A stretch of 57,595 nucleotides of DNA from Saprospiraceae bacterium (GTDB lineage: Bacteria > Bacteroidota > Bacteroidia > Chitinophagales > Saprospiraceae): contig JABDMH010000011.1 in NCBI GenBank assembly GCA_013001595.1, forward strand, positions 1 through 57,595, written 5' to 3'. The translations under genes were made by a program, and so were the position numbers. How positions within the stretch are numbered: the first letter of the stretch is position 1; the number at the start of each line of letters is the position of its first letter. Shown piece after piece: positions 8,684-17,356 of the stretch. The notes under the pieces were generated by a model. The model made no database searches. It was given only the letters and a program-made list of their open reading frames with translations, and was not told where the DNA came from.

Positions 8684-11600
8684 TTATGAATAAGTATACA
8701 CAATATCCTCTGCAAAAATTTCACTTCTGTACTGCTTCAAAAAGTAATCAATCGTTTCAATCCTCAACTTGAACGAGCCATGGGGGTTATTCTCATCAAT
8801 GTCTTTAAAACTGAAATAAGGCGTTCCTGAACGTTCAATAATCTCTTCGACGACTGCATAAATCGGAGCATCGTGACCACACTTGAAGTTTGATAGCTCG
8901 AGTGCAATGAGATTAGGGTGCCGTGCCACAAACTTAGCAGCCCATATTTTCAAATTTGCGTTTTCATTTAAAGAATTTTTCCAAACATCAGAAATATCCA
9001 AAGGATGCGCAATTTCTCCTCTTCGAACCTCTTCGCCAAAAAGTTGGTCTAGTGTTTCTTCATCCGTTGGCAGTAGGTCTTGTGTAAGTATAGGATAACC
9101 TAGCTTTTGGAACCCTTCAATAACACCATGATTAATTCCTGGATCTCGATGATATGGACGGCCGAGGATTACGATTCCAATTCTATTTTCACGATCGAGC
9201 TTTTCAAGAATTTCCTTTGCCTGAGCTCGCATAATAGCTTTATAATTAGCCAAAGCTTCATAACTCGCTTCGATTGCAAGCTTATTTTCAAGCTTACTTA
9301 TTCCAAGGATTTCTTCAAATTGCACAAACATCTGACGCTCAAACAAAAGCGGGTCTGAAAGATTTAGAAATGTATTAACGAAGCGCACATTCATATTCTC
9401 GAAAACATTTTCTTCTTTTGTAAAAGCGGCTTTAACTGCTTCAGGAGTCGCAGTGACAGACGGACATATCCAGCAGCCGCGTGTGTTCACTAATTCAGAC
9501 TTCAGGTCACAAATCATTGGACTAAAAATGAAGTCCAGTGCTCTCTTTTTATGTTTGACATTAAGTAGGTTATGAACATGAGCCAGATATAGTTTACTAG
9601 GAAAACATGGATCAATTGCTCCCCTTCTAGAACCCTCTTTGTACAGTTTTTCATCTGTAAAATCAGAGAAGTAAATATTCCCCCTTCGAACACCAAGGCT
9701 CTCGAAATAGGTTCGGAACAAAGGAGACAAACTATACATCAACTGCACCCTTGGTATTCCAATTCGTATAGCATTGCTAGGTTTCCTGGTCTGGGCCTCC
9801 AGGTCATTATCTTTCAATGTTCGGGTTCCATTCTCTCCGTTTGTAATAACTTTTGGTTTGGAGCTTTTGAAAGCTACATCATTGGAAATCTCAGCCATGT
9901 TAGGGGTTTCAGCAATAGTGGCTTCCATCCTTTCTTTAATCTCTCGCATGTCGTCAACATCCTCGACAGAACCTTTTTCACATAAATTACCAACGATAAG
10001 TCTTCTGAAAGCCTGTGCTGCAACAGAATTTCCACTATGTCTTGCGGGTGAAGCGTTTCCAATAATTTGATCTTCTTCATGCTTATCTTCCTCGTAGACA
10101 TCGATGAAGGTTCGAAGGCATTTATTGGTACAAAAATTACAGCGGGTACTCTCGTTGGTCGTTGATTTGTACCTGATTTTTTGAGTTGCATCCAAGCCAA
10201 TAAAAGTAGTTTCATGACTATCTTCCCAAAGGTGAACAGCTTCTAAAGCCGCACCTATCGCACCACTCTCTCCACAATGCTGATGGACAATAATAGTCGG
10301 TTGTTCTTCGTCGGGATGATACCTTGAGCATATGAAATCCACCTGAGCTTTAACAGCAGCAAGGTTGTGCTGCGTCCCTCCCTGCAGAATGAATTTCTTT
10401 CCTAATTGTGAAAAATTAGGCATTTTAGCAACGTAGATCCAAATATTTTTAGGTAGCACTGCAGCAAGTCCTGCCAAAATCTCTTCTGGCTGCCATCCTT
10501 GCCGTTGGAAGTTGACGATGTCCGTTTGCATGAAAACGGCACAGCCATATCCAAATTTGGGGCTCATCTTAGCTTTGAAAGCTAACTCTGCATATTTTTC
10601 AACCGGAACACCAAAATCATTTGCGGTACTTTGCAAGAAGAAGCCATTTCCAGCAGAACATTGTGTATTTAGTTCAAAGTCCTTTACTTTTCCAGCTTTC
10701 AGGATCATAATCTTGATATCCTGGCCCCCGACATCACAAATCACATCCACCTCATCGTAATAATGCAGTGCAGATTTGGTATGAGCCACTGTTTCAACAA
10801 TCGCTGTATCAGCACATAAAACATCTTTTAAAATGTCTTTGGCATAACCAGTTGTTGCAACGCCTAAGATTTCCAATTCAGCTCCGTTTGCTTCAACTTG
10901 TTGTCGTATTTTGTGTAAAACTTCTTTGGTATCCACAATGGGATTGCCTTTTGAAAGTTGATACGATTTCGCAAGCAATTTTTTATCAGGGTCCATCAGA
11001 ACAGCTTTCGTTGAAGTAGATCCACCATCCAACCCTATAAATGCCTTCACTGTTTCGCCCGGTCCAAATACCACCGGTTTGAAGGATTTGATTGAATATT
11101 CCGCTTCAAATTTTTCCAACTCTTCAGCTGAGTTAATCAATCCTGGTCCTGCCCATTCCTTTTCTTTGAGTCGGCCATGATTAATGTAGTTTTCCAAGTC
11201 TTTCCATCCTGTATAGGTTCCAACATCATTGGGTTCATCCTTTCCGTATTCAAGTGCTCCGATCGCAGCAAAATATTGTGCATTATCAGGAACAATGATC
11301 AAATCTTTCGGGGACTTATTTTTCGGTAATGGAAAATTTCTTTCTTCCCAAATGATGGGTATGTTTTTTCGCCAAGCTTCCTGCATACCTTTGATGAAAG
11401 TGTTTGGGCCTCCGAGAAGTAGAACCTGAGGTCTTAGTGTGTGCCCTCGTGTGAGAACGGTAAGATTTTGATTGACAATGGCATCAAACAAGCTGGCCAT
11501 CAATTCCGGAGTCGGAATACCCTGTTTTTGGAGACTGTTGATATCCGTTTCCGCAAAAACACCACACTTACCGGCTACAGAGTGTATTTTCAAGTCGTCA

Positions 11601-12091
11601 TAACCTTGCTGACAAAGTTCTTTGCTTGGTATTCGGAGTTTGGCATTGATTTTATCGATGACTGCCCCTGTTCCGCCAGCACATTTATCATTCATGCTGG
11701 GGATCTTCTTCTTTTTGCCAGTCTTGGGGTCCTCTTTAAAGATGATAATTTTGGAATCCTGGCCGCCAAGTTCAATTACCGATCCCGCTTTAGGATAAAG
11801 CCTTTCCGTTGCGATACTAACAGCAGTAACTTCTTGGACAAATTTGGCACCGATATGCCTTGCCACATTCTTTCCGCCACTTCCTGTTATAAAAATGCGA
11901 ATATCTGAATTTTCGATTCCCGGAATTAGTTTTTCAATGCGTTGGAGAAAATCAAGTGCTTTTTCTGCTTGCCGAATTTCATGACGTTGATAATCCTTCC
12001 AAATAATTTCATCATTTTTTGCATCCTTCACAACTGCTTTTATGGTAGTCGATCCTACGTCAATGCCAATATATACTTGGGGAGCATTCAT
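8684..12091 (-). CDS. Large acyl-CoA dehydratase activase-type protein with two ASKHA ATPase domains
   Basis: About 1135 residues from the chosen Met (MNAPQVYIGIDVG), 11 codons into the longest frame, because the ATPase strand follows at once. Numbered from the longest frame, the first BcrAD/BadF/HgdC ATPase domain (about 17-295) has DVGSTT (22-27), a NDKCAGGTG loop with Cys148 and KCGVF with Cys187. The second (about 362-635) has DGGSTS (366-371), NTQCSAGNG with Cys489 and GCAVF with Cys528. Each Cys pair matches the ligands of the [4Fe-4S] cluster shared across the HgdC dimer. A Cys-rich segment follows (RCNFCTNKC, 661-669), then a DUF2229-like region (from about 785) with PCFPSK and RGCWICPS. 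Such proteins use ATP to push low-potential electrons into a 2-hydroxyacyl-CoA dehydratase or a related double-cubane protein. The next-gene product may be its partner. Confidence 0.88.
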   Translation of the reverse strand: MNAPQVYIGIDVGSTTIKAVVKDAKNDEIIWKDYQRHEIRQAEKALDFLQRIEKLIPGIENSDIRIFITGSGGKNVARHIGAKFVQEVTAVSIATERLYPKAGSVIELGGQDSKIIIFKEDPKTGKKKKIPSMNDKCAGGTGAVIDKINAKLRIPSKELCQQGYDDLKIHSVAGKCGVFAETDINSLQKQGIPTPELMASLFDAIVNQNLTVLTRGHTLRPQVLLLGGPNTFIKGMQEAWRKNIPIIWEERNFPLPKNKSPKDLIIVPDNAQYFAAIGALEYGKDEPNDVGTYTGWKDLENYINHGRLKEKEWAGPGLINSAEELEKFEAEYSIKSFKPVVFGPGETVKAFIGLDGGSTSTKAVLMDPDKKLLAKSYQLSKGNPIVDTKEVLHKIRQQVEANGAELEILGVATTGYAKDILKDVLCADTAIVETVAHTKSALHYYDEVDVICDVGGQDIKIMILKAGKVKDFELNTQCSAGNGFFLQSTANDFGVPVEKYAELAFKAKMSPKFGYGCAVFMQTDIVNFQRQGWQPEEILAGLAAVLPKNIWIYVAKMPNFSQLGKKFILQGGTQHNLAAVKAQVDFICSRYHPDEEQPTIIVHQHCGESGAIGAALEAVHLWEDSHETTFIGLDATQKIRYKSTTNESTRCNFCTNKCLRTFIDVYEEDKHEEDQIIGNASPARHSGNSVAAQAFRRLIVGNLCEKGSVEDVDDMREIKERMEATIAETPNMAEISNDVAFKSSKPKVITNGENGTRTLKDNDLEAQTRKPSNAIRIGIPRVQLMYSLSPLFRTYFESLGVRRGNIYFSDFTDEKLYKEGSRRGAIDPCFPSKLYLAHVHNLLNVKHKKRALDFIFSPMICDLKSELVNTRGCWICPSVTATPEAVKAAFTKEENVFENMNVRFVNTFLNLSDPLLFERQMFVQFEEILGISKLENKLAIEASYEALANYKAIMRAQAKEILEKLDRENRIGIVILGRPYHRDPGINHGVIEGFQKLGYPILTQDLLPTDEETLDQLFGEEVRRGEIAHPLDISDVWKNSLNENANLKIWAAKFVARHPNLIALELSNFKCGHDAPIYAVVEEIIERSGTPYFSFKDIDENNPHGSFKLRIETIDYFLKQYRSEIFAEDIVYTYS

Positions 12092-12124
12092 TATGTCATT
12101 TTTTTTAGTCGATATAAGATGCAT

Positions 12125-13792
12125 TTATGTCTCAAGCTCCATAAGATCTTTTACGTGGAGCACAAAATTAGCTGCAGTACCAACAACATCTTCATAATGT
12201 GGTACAGCATACATTGGATTCTTAAGGCCAGGATGGCTATCTACAAATTTTCTAAACTCATCAATTGATTTACCTGTTTCTTTGAGAACTGTATCAAACT
12301 CTTCTTTAGCTTTACACCTACCATCACCAAGCGCCATTTGAACACGACTGTGAGCATTGATTTCCCCTTCACCGGAGGTTTCAATCGGAACAAAGATCAT
12401 CTCTTTGTGATGTTCGGTAACAGCAGCTTGCACACCATCAGATACTGTACTGGGCATACAGCCAAACGGTTTGATGCTTAAGACCATATGACATAAATGA
12501 TTCTGATGATAATAGATATTCTTTGCAACCTCCAAATATCCTTCACCACCCTCGATCCTTATATTGTAATAGGGATCACCCAATCGCTGCAGTTCTGAAA
12601 TATCAATAAGGTCATGCAACGGCTCCCCCAATACTTTCACGAGCCGAGAATATTCTCTTTTGTAGAGTTTTTGCCCAAGATTTAACACCAAGTGTTTTTT
12701 ATAATAATCGAAGTTAGCTTTGATCCAACCAATTGGTTTCGTCAAAGGAGGGATGCCTATTCCCTTCCGATCTTTGAGTCGTAAAGCATGCTTGCTAAAC
12801 ATAAAAAGAAGATATGTCGCAACTGGTTCGGTAAGCACCTCGGCACCTTCATCTTCAAGGAATTTCATTATGTTGTAGTTCCCTTCACTTTGATTGGTCA
12901 CTGCCCAAAATTCGCCAGTCAATTTCACTTTTGTTTTCATTCTTAAACGATCAACTACGATCGTTTCAAATTTTCGGCGAACCTCTTTTAAGGCTTTTTC
13001 AAATCTTTTGCTAACTAATTGATCCAGTAAAACACCGATAAATTCAACACTGTTTACTATACCTAAGCTATTTAATGACCTCTTTTTAAAACCTTTTAAT
13101 CGGTAATGTTTTTGATTTTTCAATACCTCATGCAAATACTCCAGCGCTTCCTTCTTAACTGTGTTGGTTGCGCCTTTTTCAACTTCAAAAGGACGGATTT
13201 TGGCTGTTAATTCGTTGATTATGTCTCCCAAATGGACAGCATTGACAAGGGCTAAGAAAAATCGAAGATTAACATCTATCGCATTTCCTTTCACTTGTTG
13301 GTTCATTCCGCCAGATTTTTGGAAAACGATAACTCTGAAGCCATCGAAACCGGTATTTCGCAATACAAGACGGTACTGGTCTTCAATCATTCCAAAACGA
13401 CAAGGAGCGTTACATCCGGTAGTTAGAAAAACATATTTTTCGATGATTTCTTCTCTGCTCATTCCTCCAGCTTCCAAATCCTTGAGGAATTTGATCAAGT
13501 TGCCAGAAGTGAAGTAGGTTGGATTACAATAGCCCGTATTGCCATTTTCACGACCATATTGAAAGGCTGTTATGTTGGTATTCGGTAATGCTTTACATTT
13601 GAATCCTAAGCCCTGTATAGCCCCCTCAATCAAATAATCATGCCCCGGAGTGATACCCCCTAAAAGTACCGTGGTACTGTCACGTTCATCAATTGTGAAA
13701 GGTCGCTCTACAGGTAACTTATAATGTTTCTTTCGAACGACAGGACTATCGTCAATTAGTTTGTTTTCTGTGATCCCTGCTTTAGTAATCAT
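12125..13792 (-). CDS. HgdB/DUF2229-type CoA dehydratase activase-associated protein
   Basis: About 555 residues from the chosen Met (MITKAGITENKL); upstream GTG and ATG codons at 13825 and 13819 are alternatives. It resembles the C-terminal half of the very large activase fusions of anaerobes and the 2-hydroxyacyl-CoA dehydratase component fold. Cysteines that could hold an iron-sulfur cluster sit in GYCNPTYF, TTGCNAPCRFG and KPFGCMPST, in the order and spacing expected of that family. Its TAA stop is directly followed by an ATG in the activase frame, so the two genes are likely translated together; in many genomes they are one fused gene. It is the first gene of the cassette. The pseudogene fragment starts about 40 bases upstream, so its promoter may lie in that borrowed DNA. 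Substrate unknown. Confidence 0.78.
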   Translation of the reverse strand: MITKAGITENKLIDDSPVVRKKHYKLPVERPFTIDERDSTTVLLGGITPGHDYLIEGAIQGLGFKCKALPNTNITAFQYGRENGNTGYCNPTYFTSGNLIKFLKDLEAGGMSREEIIEKYVFLTTGCNAPCRFGMIEDQYRLVLRNTGFDGFRVIVFQKSGGMNQQVKGNAIDVNLRFFLALVNAVHLGDIINELTAKIRPFEVEKGATNTVKKEALEYLHEVLKNQKHYRLKGFKKRSLNSLGIVNSVEFIGVLLDQLVSKRFEKALKEVRRKFETIVVDRLRMKTKVKLTGEFWAVTNQSEGNYNIMKFLEDEGAEVLTEPVATYLLFMFSKHALRLKDRKGIGIPPLTKPIGWIKANFDYYKKHLVLNLGQKLYKREYSRLVKVLGEPLHDLIDISELQRLGDPYYNIRIEGGEGYLEVAKNIYYHQNHLCHMVLSIKPFGCMPSTVSDGVQAAVTEHHKEMIFVPIETSGEGEINAHSRVQMALGDGRCKAKEEFDTVLKETGKSIDEFRKFVDSHPGLKNPMYAVPHYEDVVGTAANFVLHVKDLMELET

Positions 13793-13830
13793 GATTAAAG
13801 GTTTAAAAATGAAACCCATCCACACTACTT

Positions 13831-14231
13831 CCTGTTTGTTCGTGAATCAAGGAGCTGCCAGGTCTCAACTTGATCCGTGAGAATTGATAATCCTCGATTT
13901 TGGACTGTGGCATACAGTAGGTTGGCATTATCAAAGAACATGTGACGTAAACCAAGGCCAGGTTCGGAAGGAGGTTCTTCCAGGTCTTTACACGATCAGA
14001 AGAACGAAAAATCCCTCGATCATCATTAGAATAAAAATAACCAGGTTAAAGACAGTGGACAATGACGTAGGTCAGGTCAAGGGAAAATGGTCATTCCTGG
14101 CGGAGTAGAGGCGATTTGATACCCACCAAGCCAATTCAGATATACTTGGTTTCGATCAATTTTGCCCCTTGTTTTGTTGAACTTTCAATTATCTAATCAG
14201 GCGGAGCGATGCTCAATATCATCGAAGCCGA
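13831..14231 (-). pseudogene. 5' fragment and upstream flank of the broken Asp-box duplicate
   Basis: Bases 13831 to about 14026 align with 6128-6325 inside the intact gene (shared AGCTGCCAGGTCTCA, TAATCCTCGATT, CGAAAAATCCCTCGATCAT). At about 14026 the match jumps to the gene start and upstream flank (6985-7230: ATAAAAATAACCAGGTT, AATGACGTAG, TACTTGGTTTCG). An internal piece of roughly 660 bp is therefore missing here, and another of about 650 bp (matching 5475-6128) is missing where the cassette sits. Frameshifts prevent any product. Confidence 0.82.
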
Positions 14232-14351
14232 AAGTGAAGCGGTCGCGTGGAATTTATTACATGTGAGCAGACTTTAAAAACCACGCCGCAACTGTGCCCT
14301 TTGTCATTCTTTTACTTCCTGTATCCCACTACCATGATGCCTTTGGTACTA

Positions 14352-14405
14352 TTTGCACCCTTTCTACCTTTCTACTTATTCCACCTTTACCACCCTCACT
14401 TCACC
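14352..14405. repeat. Low-complexity pyrimidine tract at the 3' end of the PhoD-like gene
   Basis: A run of CCCTTTCTACC and CTTTCTAC-like units. On the sense strand of the PhoD-like gene it is purine-rich (GAAAGGTAGAAAGGG). A similar purine-rich tract follows the sulfurtransferase gene at 26318-26400 and 26496-26518. Confidence 0.4.
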
Positions 14406-15898
14406 ACCGCATAATGCAGCTTTCCGCGCTCGTCGAAAAAACTAAACTTTAGACTGGGAACTTGCTCAAGGAATTGCAGGTCTATTTTAAGAAATCCACC
14501 ACTGGCTTCCTGTGGCTTTCCTTGTACATACAGCTGTTGAATCTCTCCTGTTGGATCTGTAGAATTGGGATCTCCAGCCAGCACACCCGCTCGCGAATTG
14601 GCATCTACCAGGGCTCCACATGAAAGCTCATGAAATCCAGAGGGATGGATGGCATGATACTGCCAGTGCCGATCTCCACACACGATGAATAGACTATCCG
14701 AAGAGAACTGATGATCGACCAACCATTGGAAAAAGGCATCTCCCTCATGACGGAAGCCATCTAAATTGACATGACTGTCTCGCTTCTTTCCACCATCGGG
14801 ACCCACCAATGGCGTTGGCGAAATGATCAGTTTGTATCTGGCATCACTGGCCTGCAGTGTAGCTTGCAGCCAAGCTTTCTGCTCAGAACCCCAAATCGTT
14901 TTGGCCGGCCCGTCAGGATCTCCATTGGCACTGCGATAATCCCTGCCCTCTAAGAACCACACTTGTAAGTCTTTGGTCATCCGGTGCGTTCGATACGTGA
15001 CGGCTTCTGCATCGTTGGGATCAACCACGGGTAGTTGTTCACGAAAGTTCTGGATGCCTTGTTCATGTGTTATCGGAAAATCGATATAGGGATCACTGTC
15101 ATTGATGCGATAGTCGTGATCGTCCTTTTCCCAGTAGGTGCCCACCGATCTAAATAGATCTTTGAACCGTGGCTGGACAAATTGTACGTGATATTTCTTG
15201 CGCATGCCTTGCTCATCCTTCACCTCATGACCATCAAATAGTCCCATCAATACTGGTCTACCTCTTTCTTGTGCGCGCACAATGGATTTCCAGGCAGGGT
15301 GATCGAAATAAACATTGTCTCCCGTACCCACAAAATAATCCGGTTGTAGCTCAAGAATAGTCTCCAACGCCGGATATCCAAGGTGCTTATCGACACCCAT
15401 ATATTGAAGCGTTGAATCGTAGTTGCCATAATGGAAATGATAATAATTCATTCCCGTAACCACAACCATTGATCGCTCCGCGCTCACAGTGTTCCCCGCG
15501 AGCGTCTTGAAGGCTCCGGCTGGACTAACCGTAGTAGTCAGTGTGTCCCGACCATACCTCACTTGATACGTATAGGATTGGTTTGGTAGTAGCCCCTCAA
15601 CAAATGATTTGATGATGTAATCTTTGTACACGTCAGCTTCCAGCCAGTCTGTGATCATAGATGGTTCACTAGAGACATTGCTCTTGCTCACTTCAAATCT
15701 TGCCCATCCATTTGCTCCTGGAAGGTCGCCGACCATTAACGTATCTGATGACGTAAGTCGAGTTTGCAGGATCACTGAGGTCTCTCCAACTTCTCCAGCC
15801 ATCATGCCTTGGCCGAGAAATGTAGCACTGGGTTTCTCAACGCAACTCAGCACAGACATGGCAATTGCGATCGTATAGATGATTTTCTTAGGCAGCAT
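14396..15898 (-). CDS. PhoD-like alkaline phosphatase family lipoprotein
   Basis: A 500-residue member of the PhoD/metallophosphatase family, which hydrolyses phosphomono- or diesters with a Ca/Fe centre outside the cytoplasm. The N-terminus ends in a lipobox (VLSC, Cys19), so it is a lipoprotein. A fibronectin-like PhoD N-terminal domain (about 25-130) precedes the phosphatase domain, where GTGDNVYFD, YWEKDDHDYRINDSD (the WDDH-like motif) and CGDRHWQYH supply metal ligands. The length is typical. No T9SS domain is present. It sits on the minus strand 171 bp downstream of the sialidase-like gene, with a REP-like palindrome between them. The physiological role may be phosphate scavenging, or hydrolysis of another ester; the family is broad. 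Confidence 0.88.
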   Translation of the reverse strand: MLPKKIIYTIAIAMSVLSCVEKPSATFLGQGMMAGEVGETSVILQTRLTSSDTLMVGDLPGANGWARFEVSKSNVSSEPSMITDWLEADVYKDYIIKSFVEGLLPNQSYTYQVRYGRDTLTTTVSPAGAFKTLAGNTVSAERSMVVVTGMNYYHFHYGNYDSTLQYMGVDKHLGYPALETILELQPDYFVGTGDNVYFDHPAWKSIVRAQERGRPVLMGLFDGHEVKDEQGMRKKYHVQFVQPRFKDLFRSVGTYWEKDDHDYRINDSDPYIDFPITHEQGIQNFREQLPVVDPNDAEAVTYRTHRMTKDLQVWFLEGRDYRSANGDPDGPAKTIWGSEQKAWLQATLQASDARYKLIISPTPLVGPDGGKKRDSHVNLDGFRHEGDAFFQWLVDHQFSSDSLFIVCGDRHWQYHAIHPSGFHELSCGALVDANSRAGVLAGDPNSTDPTGEIQQLYVQGKPQEASGGFLKIDLQFLEQVPSLKFSFFDERGKLHYAVVK

Positions 15899-15991
15899 TA
15901 TGTATGATTATGGTTTTCATTTTTTTCAGTAGGAAATGGCTAATTATTTCTAGTGGACTGTATCATTCAAATCAGTAGAAGTAATACCGCG

Positions 15992-16007
15992 CATAGCCGA
16001 AGCTATG
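15992..16007. repeat. REP-like palindrome, family 3, copy 2
   Basis: CATAGC, tetraloop CGAA, GCTATG, preceded by ACCGCG and followed by GTGCAA at about 16031 and CAATTG at about 16047. It matches copy 1 at 18-36. It lies between the sialidase-like and PhoD-like genes. Confidence 0.5.
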
Positions 16008-16069
16008 ATAGGATATTGATGATGCAGAGTTGGTGCAAAAGAAATCAATTGACATGCTTAATTTGAGTG

Positions 16070-17356
16070 TTACAATCCACTAGCCATGGCATCAAGCTCT
16101 GCCATAGTAAAGCGCAAGGCTATAATATAGGGCTGTTCTCCAGCATCCCAATGCCCATAGGTCGTAGCCACAATAGTGCCATCAGGCAACGCTTCCAAAG
16201 CTGGATAGGCACAGTCTCCACCTTTCTTATTGTCCTTAAAACGGATTCTATATTGTCCCTCCCGACCTTCCACAAGGTCCTCATATGTTCCTACCCACCC
16301 TACCCAATCACCATGGGTTGGACTGGCTGATCCTGCTTGCATATGCAATTGGTCTTCATCGCAATCGCTGCATACTTTTTTGGCAGCCCTATACCTGGCA
16401 ACTGCTGGCGAAATGTCTCTATAGGAAATGAGCAATCTGCCGTCTTGGGTATAGGTGGCCTGATGCCGGTCGCCCGTCAACGCATTGGGCAATGGTCTGG
16501 GGGTGGACCAGCTCTTACCTCGGTCATTGCTAAAAGAGATATGAGAATTCATCCGTCGAGCATTCTCCCGCATCAACATGGCCATTTGTTTGCGATCTGG
16601 CGACAGTACCATTCCGGGTTCGCAGAGATGGATTGCCCGCGATTTAAAAACTGACTCAGGGTAGGTCCAAGTTAGACCGCCATCAAAGGAAAAGGTCTTA
16701 TAAAGGGTAAATTCAGCCCAACCATCGCGGGCCCATGTATTTTGTTCGATAGATCGACCTCGGTGGTTGATGTATTTGCCATCGTCATGGAAAACTGCCA
16801 TGTAATGCCCTTTGCCCGATCTCGATCCGTAATCCAACGAAATCAAATCGCCCATCACCACAATGCCACCCCAATCTCCCAAAGGTGAAAGTTCCGACCA
16901 AGTCTGGCAATTATCTTCCGAATACGCCAAGCGGGCAGGATAAAGTCCAGAGAACATGATATGCCGTTTTACTCCAGCTGGATCTTCGACGGGATGGATG
17001 GTCGGCACTTCCAAGGAAGATGCCCAGCTTGCAGGCACAGCAAGTCGATCACTCCACGTGGCTCCGCCATCCTCGCTTCGCTTCATCACAATGGGACCTT
17101 CCCCATGTCCCTTTGGATATACGCAATAGATGGTCTTACCATCCTCCAACAACACCGTGGTTGGATGACCTAGATATTGACCAGGCTCCTTGTCAATTAA
17201 AACTTGCATATCCGATTCTTGATCGAGGTCAATGAAGGGAATGCTGAAGTAATCCGTCGAAAAACCTTCCAAGTCCACCCCTTCATTTAGTATCTGTTGA
17301 GCCGGCAGAATGACGTGATGAAGCAAGAAGATTAGGAAAATTACATTCTTTATCAT
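16070..17356 (-). CDS. Secreted sialidase-like (BNR) six-bladed propeller protein
   Basis: A 428-residue protein with a signal peptide (1-19, ending LPAQ) and four clear Asp-box motifs: SEDGGATW (94-101), SEDNCQTW, SFDGGLTW and SNDRGKSW. Together with its length, this suggests a complete sialidase-type six-bladed propeller. The pattern GHPTTVLLEDGKTIYCVYPKG near 63-83 and the closing ALPDGTIVATTYGHWDAGEQP are typical of Bacteroidota exo-alpha-sialidase-like proteins whose true substrates vary. I cannot confirm the Arg triad or Tyr nucleophile by eye, so sialidase activity is not assured. No T9SS domain. On the same strand as the PhoD-like gene downstream, 171 bp apart. Confidence 0.8.
   Translation of the reverse strand: MIKNVIFLIFLLHHVILPAQQILNEGVDLEGFSTDYFSIPFIDLDQESDMQVLIDKEPGQYLGHPTTVLLEDGKTIYCVYPKGHGEGPIVMKRSEDGGATWSDRLAVPASWASSLEVPTIHPVEDPAGVKRHIMFSGLYPARLAYSEDNCQTWSELSPLGDWGGIVVMGDLISLDYGSRSGKGHYMAVFHDDGKYINHRGRSIEQNTWARDGWAEFTLYKTFSFDGGLTWTYPESVFKSRAIHLCEPGMVLSPDRKQMAMLMRENARRMNSHISFSNDRGKSWSTPRPLPNALTGDRHQATYTQDGRLLISYRDISPAVARYRAAKKVCSDCDEDQLHMQAGSASPTHGDWVGWVGTYEDLVEGREGQYRIRFKDNKKGGDCAYPALEALPDGTIVATTYGHWDAGEQPYIIALRFTMAELDAMASGL

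Noticed and set aside
8684-13792. Nitrogenase-like or complete anaerobic aromatic-CoA reductase system
   Set aside because: Only activase-type and HgdB-like proteins are present; no BcrB/BcrC, HgdA or nif-type subunits in the window.
7930-13840. Target-site duplication or inverted repeats at the cassette ends
   Set aside because: TCCTACTCC at one end and ACTACTTCC at the other are only loosely alike; not enough to call a transposition footprint.
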